The notes under the pieces are model-generated. The model searched no databases and was not told the DNA's origin. It saw only the letters and a list, made by a program, of their open reading frames with translations. Positions 63,177 to 64,000 of a DNA stretch of 64,000 nt are shown in pieces (position 1 is the stretch's first letter; every line of letters begins with the position of its first letter). This stretch comes from Sphingobacteriaceae bacterium. Lineage in GTDB: Bacteria > Bacteroidota > Bacteroidia > Sphingobacteriales > Sphingobacteriaceae. The position numbers were made by a program, and so were the translations under genes. The stretch lies in NCBI GenBank assembly GCA_947463785.1, contig CANHRG010000001.1:310001-374000 (forward strand). Reading direction: 5' to 3'.

Positions 63177-64000
63177 ATGCCAAAGTATTTCACCGCAGAT
63201 TATGTCTTGCCAGTTAGCAGTAAACCTATTCCCAACGGCGTTGTAGCTTTTAGCGAAGCAGGTGAAGTCATCGGAATTTATTCCAAAGATAGTGAGGAGC
63301 TATCCGGAAAAGCTATTGAGCAGCATAGAGGAATTCTTGTGCCGGGCTTTATTAATACTCATTCTCACCTTGAATTAGCACATTTGCGAGACCAGGTTCC
63401 TCAACACGAGGGTTTGATTGAGTTCGTCAAACGCGTTATCGGTTTGCGTCAATTTGACGAGGCCGAAATAGCTGCTGCTATGAAGGCTGCTGATCAGGAA
63501 ATGTATGACAATGGTATTGTTGCAGTGGGCGATATTTCCAATCGGATTGTTTCTAAAAAAGTAAAACAGCAAAGCAAGCTCTATTACCATACTTTTATCG
63601 AATTAATCGGTATTAATCCGGCTAAGGCCAAAGAAATATTTCAAAAAGGCTTAGAATTGAAAGATGAGTTTGCGCCGCTACCCAATTCCTTGAGTCCGCA
63701 TGCCCCGTATTCAGTAAGTAAAGAATTGATGAGGGAGATTGATGCCTATTGTAAAAAGCATGAGAATTTAATCAGCATTCATAACCAAGAAACGGAGGAA
63801 GAGAACAAGTTTTATCGTTATCGAACTGGAAAATTTTTGGATTTATACGAATTTTTAAAGCAAGATATCAGCTTTTTTAAGCCCCAAGCACGAAATTCTT
63901 TACAAACGTTTACACCTACATTCCCAGAAAACCAGCGAATCTTGTTGGTGCACAATACCTACACGAGCATTAAGGATATTTATTTTGTGAAGCGCTTTAA
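63177..64000 (+). CDS. Amidohydrolase-family protein, N-terminal part (3' end outside window)
   Basis: The frame is open from the ATG at 63177 to the window end (274 codons visible). Amidohydrolase superfamily features are the N-terminal strand part with ILVPGFINTHSHLELAHLRD (metal His pair HxH), SLSPHAPYSVSKELM, and LISIHNQETEEE with a further His, then ILLVHNTYTS. It resembles the ATZ/TRZ-type deaminases (guanine, cytosine or aminofutalosine type). The substrate cannot be told from this half; the last metal-ligand Asp would lie outside the window. Confidence 0.88.
   Translation, partial: MPKYFTADYVLPVSSKPIPNGVVAFSEAGEVIGIYSKDSEELSGKAIEQHRGILVPGFINTHSHLELAHLRDQVPQHEGLIEFVKRVIGLRQFDEAEIAAAMKAADQEMYDNGIVAVGDISNRIVSKKVKQQSKLYYHTFIELIGINPAKAKEIFQKGLELKDEFAPLPNSLSPHAPYSVSKELMREIDAYCKKHENLISIHNQETEEENKFYRYRTGKFLDLYEFLKQDISFFKPQARNSLQTFTPTFPENQRILLVHNTYTSIKDIYFVKRF

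Noticed and set aside
1..64000. Search for CRISPR arrays, tRNA or rRNA genes, transposases and phage genes
   Set aside because: No regularly spaced repeats, cloverleaf-like intergenic sequence, transposase or phage-type protein was seen. Intergenic spaces are all under 300 bases.

Overview
The window reads as a chromosome segment of a Bacteroidota bacterium, most likely of the Sphingobacteriales (Pedobacter-like). This rests on a SusC/SusD pair, the gliding and type IX secretion genes gldJ and porV, the exbB-exbD-exbD-tonB cluster, several Bacteroidota-specific families (DUF2480, DUF4834, DUF6427), and repeated TAnnTTTG promoter boxes just before start codons. A complete 14-subunit complex I argues for a respiring organism rather than a Bacteroides-type gut anaerobe. 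Genus is my inference. I found no tRNA, rRNA, CRISPR array, insertion sequence or prophage, and no gene-free stretch above 300 bases.

Layout: 1-5278 is a TonB energy-transducing cluster (end of exbB, two exbD, tonB, a small membrane protein, a PstS-like lipoprotein, a TPR protein). 5297-18087 is nuoA to nuoN in order, followed by dedA, inorganic pyrophosphatase, a CNNM/CorC-type membrane protein, rsmE and a biotin carrier protein (18129-21903). 22002-26400 is an orphan SusC/SusD pair. 26647-30159 holds gldJ (minus), porV, ispF and a 53-residue cysteine-rich membrane protein (minus). typA follows at 30277-32085. 32159-37887 is a surface-polysaccharide cluster (flippase, three glycosyltransferases, two methyltransferases). 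37891-44286 is on the minus strand: a repeat lipoprotein, a YfhO protein, DUF4834, ywbE and uvrB. 44348-50566 runs upp, a nucleotidase, a DinB protein, DUF6427, purQ, coaX, an outer-membrane barrel and lptC, then a PpiD/SurA-like chaperone. 52827-56743 has DUF2480, DUF3108, DUF3109, rfbA and gmd. The end carries dxs (minus), scpA, glyA, comF and rlmN (minus) and a truncated amidohydrolase.

Functionally, complex I makes the proton gradient that the ExbB/ExbD/TonB cluster passes to TonB-dependent transporters such as the SusC protein. Much of the rest builds or decorates the envelope: GldJ and PorV for secretion, the flippase, glycosyltransferases, RfbA and Gmd for glycans, LptC and the PpiD-like protein for outer-membrane assembly.

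Most of the window is core-genome content. The most interesting signals are regulatory or in poorly known families: TAnnTTTG boxes set exactly four bases before four start codons (probable leaderless mRNAs), a strong hairpin between exbB and exbD, a promoter nested against a terminator before DUF2480, a short NuoG with a rearranged C-terminal cysteine set, gldJ-porV without porU, an internal duplication in DUF2480, and an easily missed small cysteine-rich gene. I see no clearly new multi-gene system and do not claim one.
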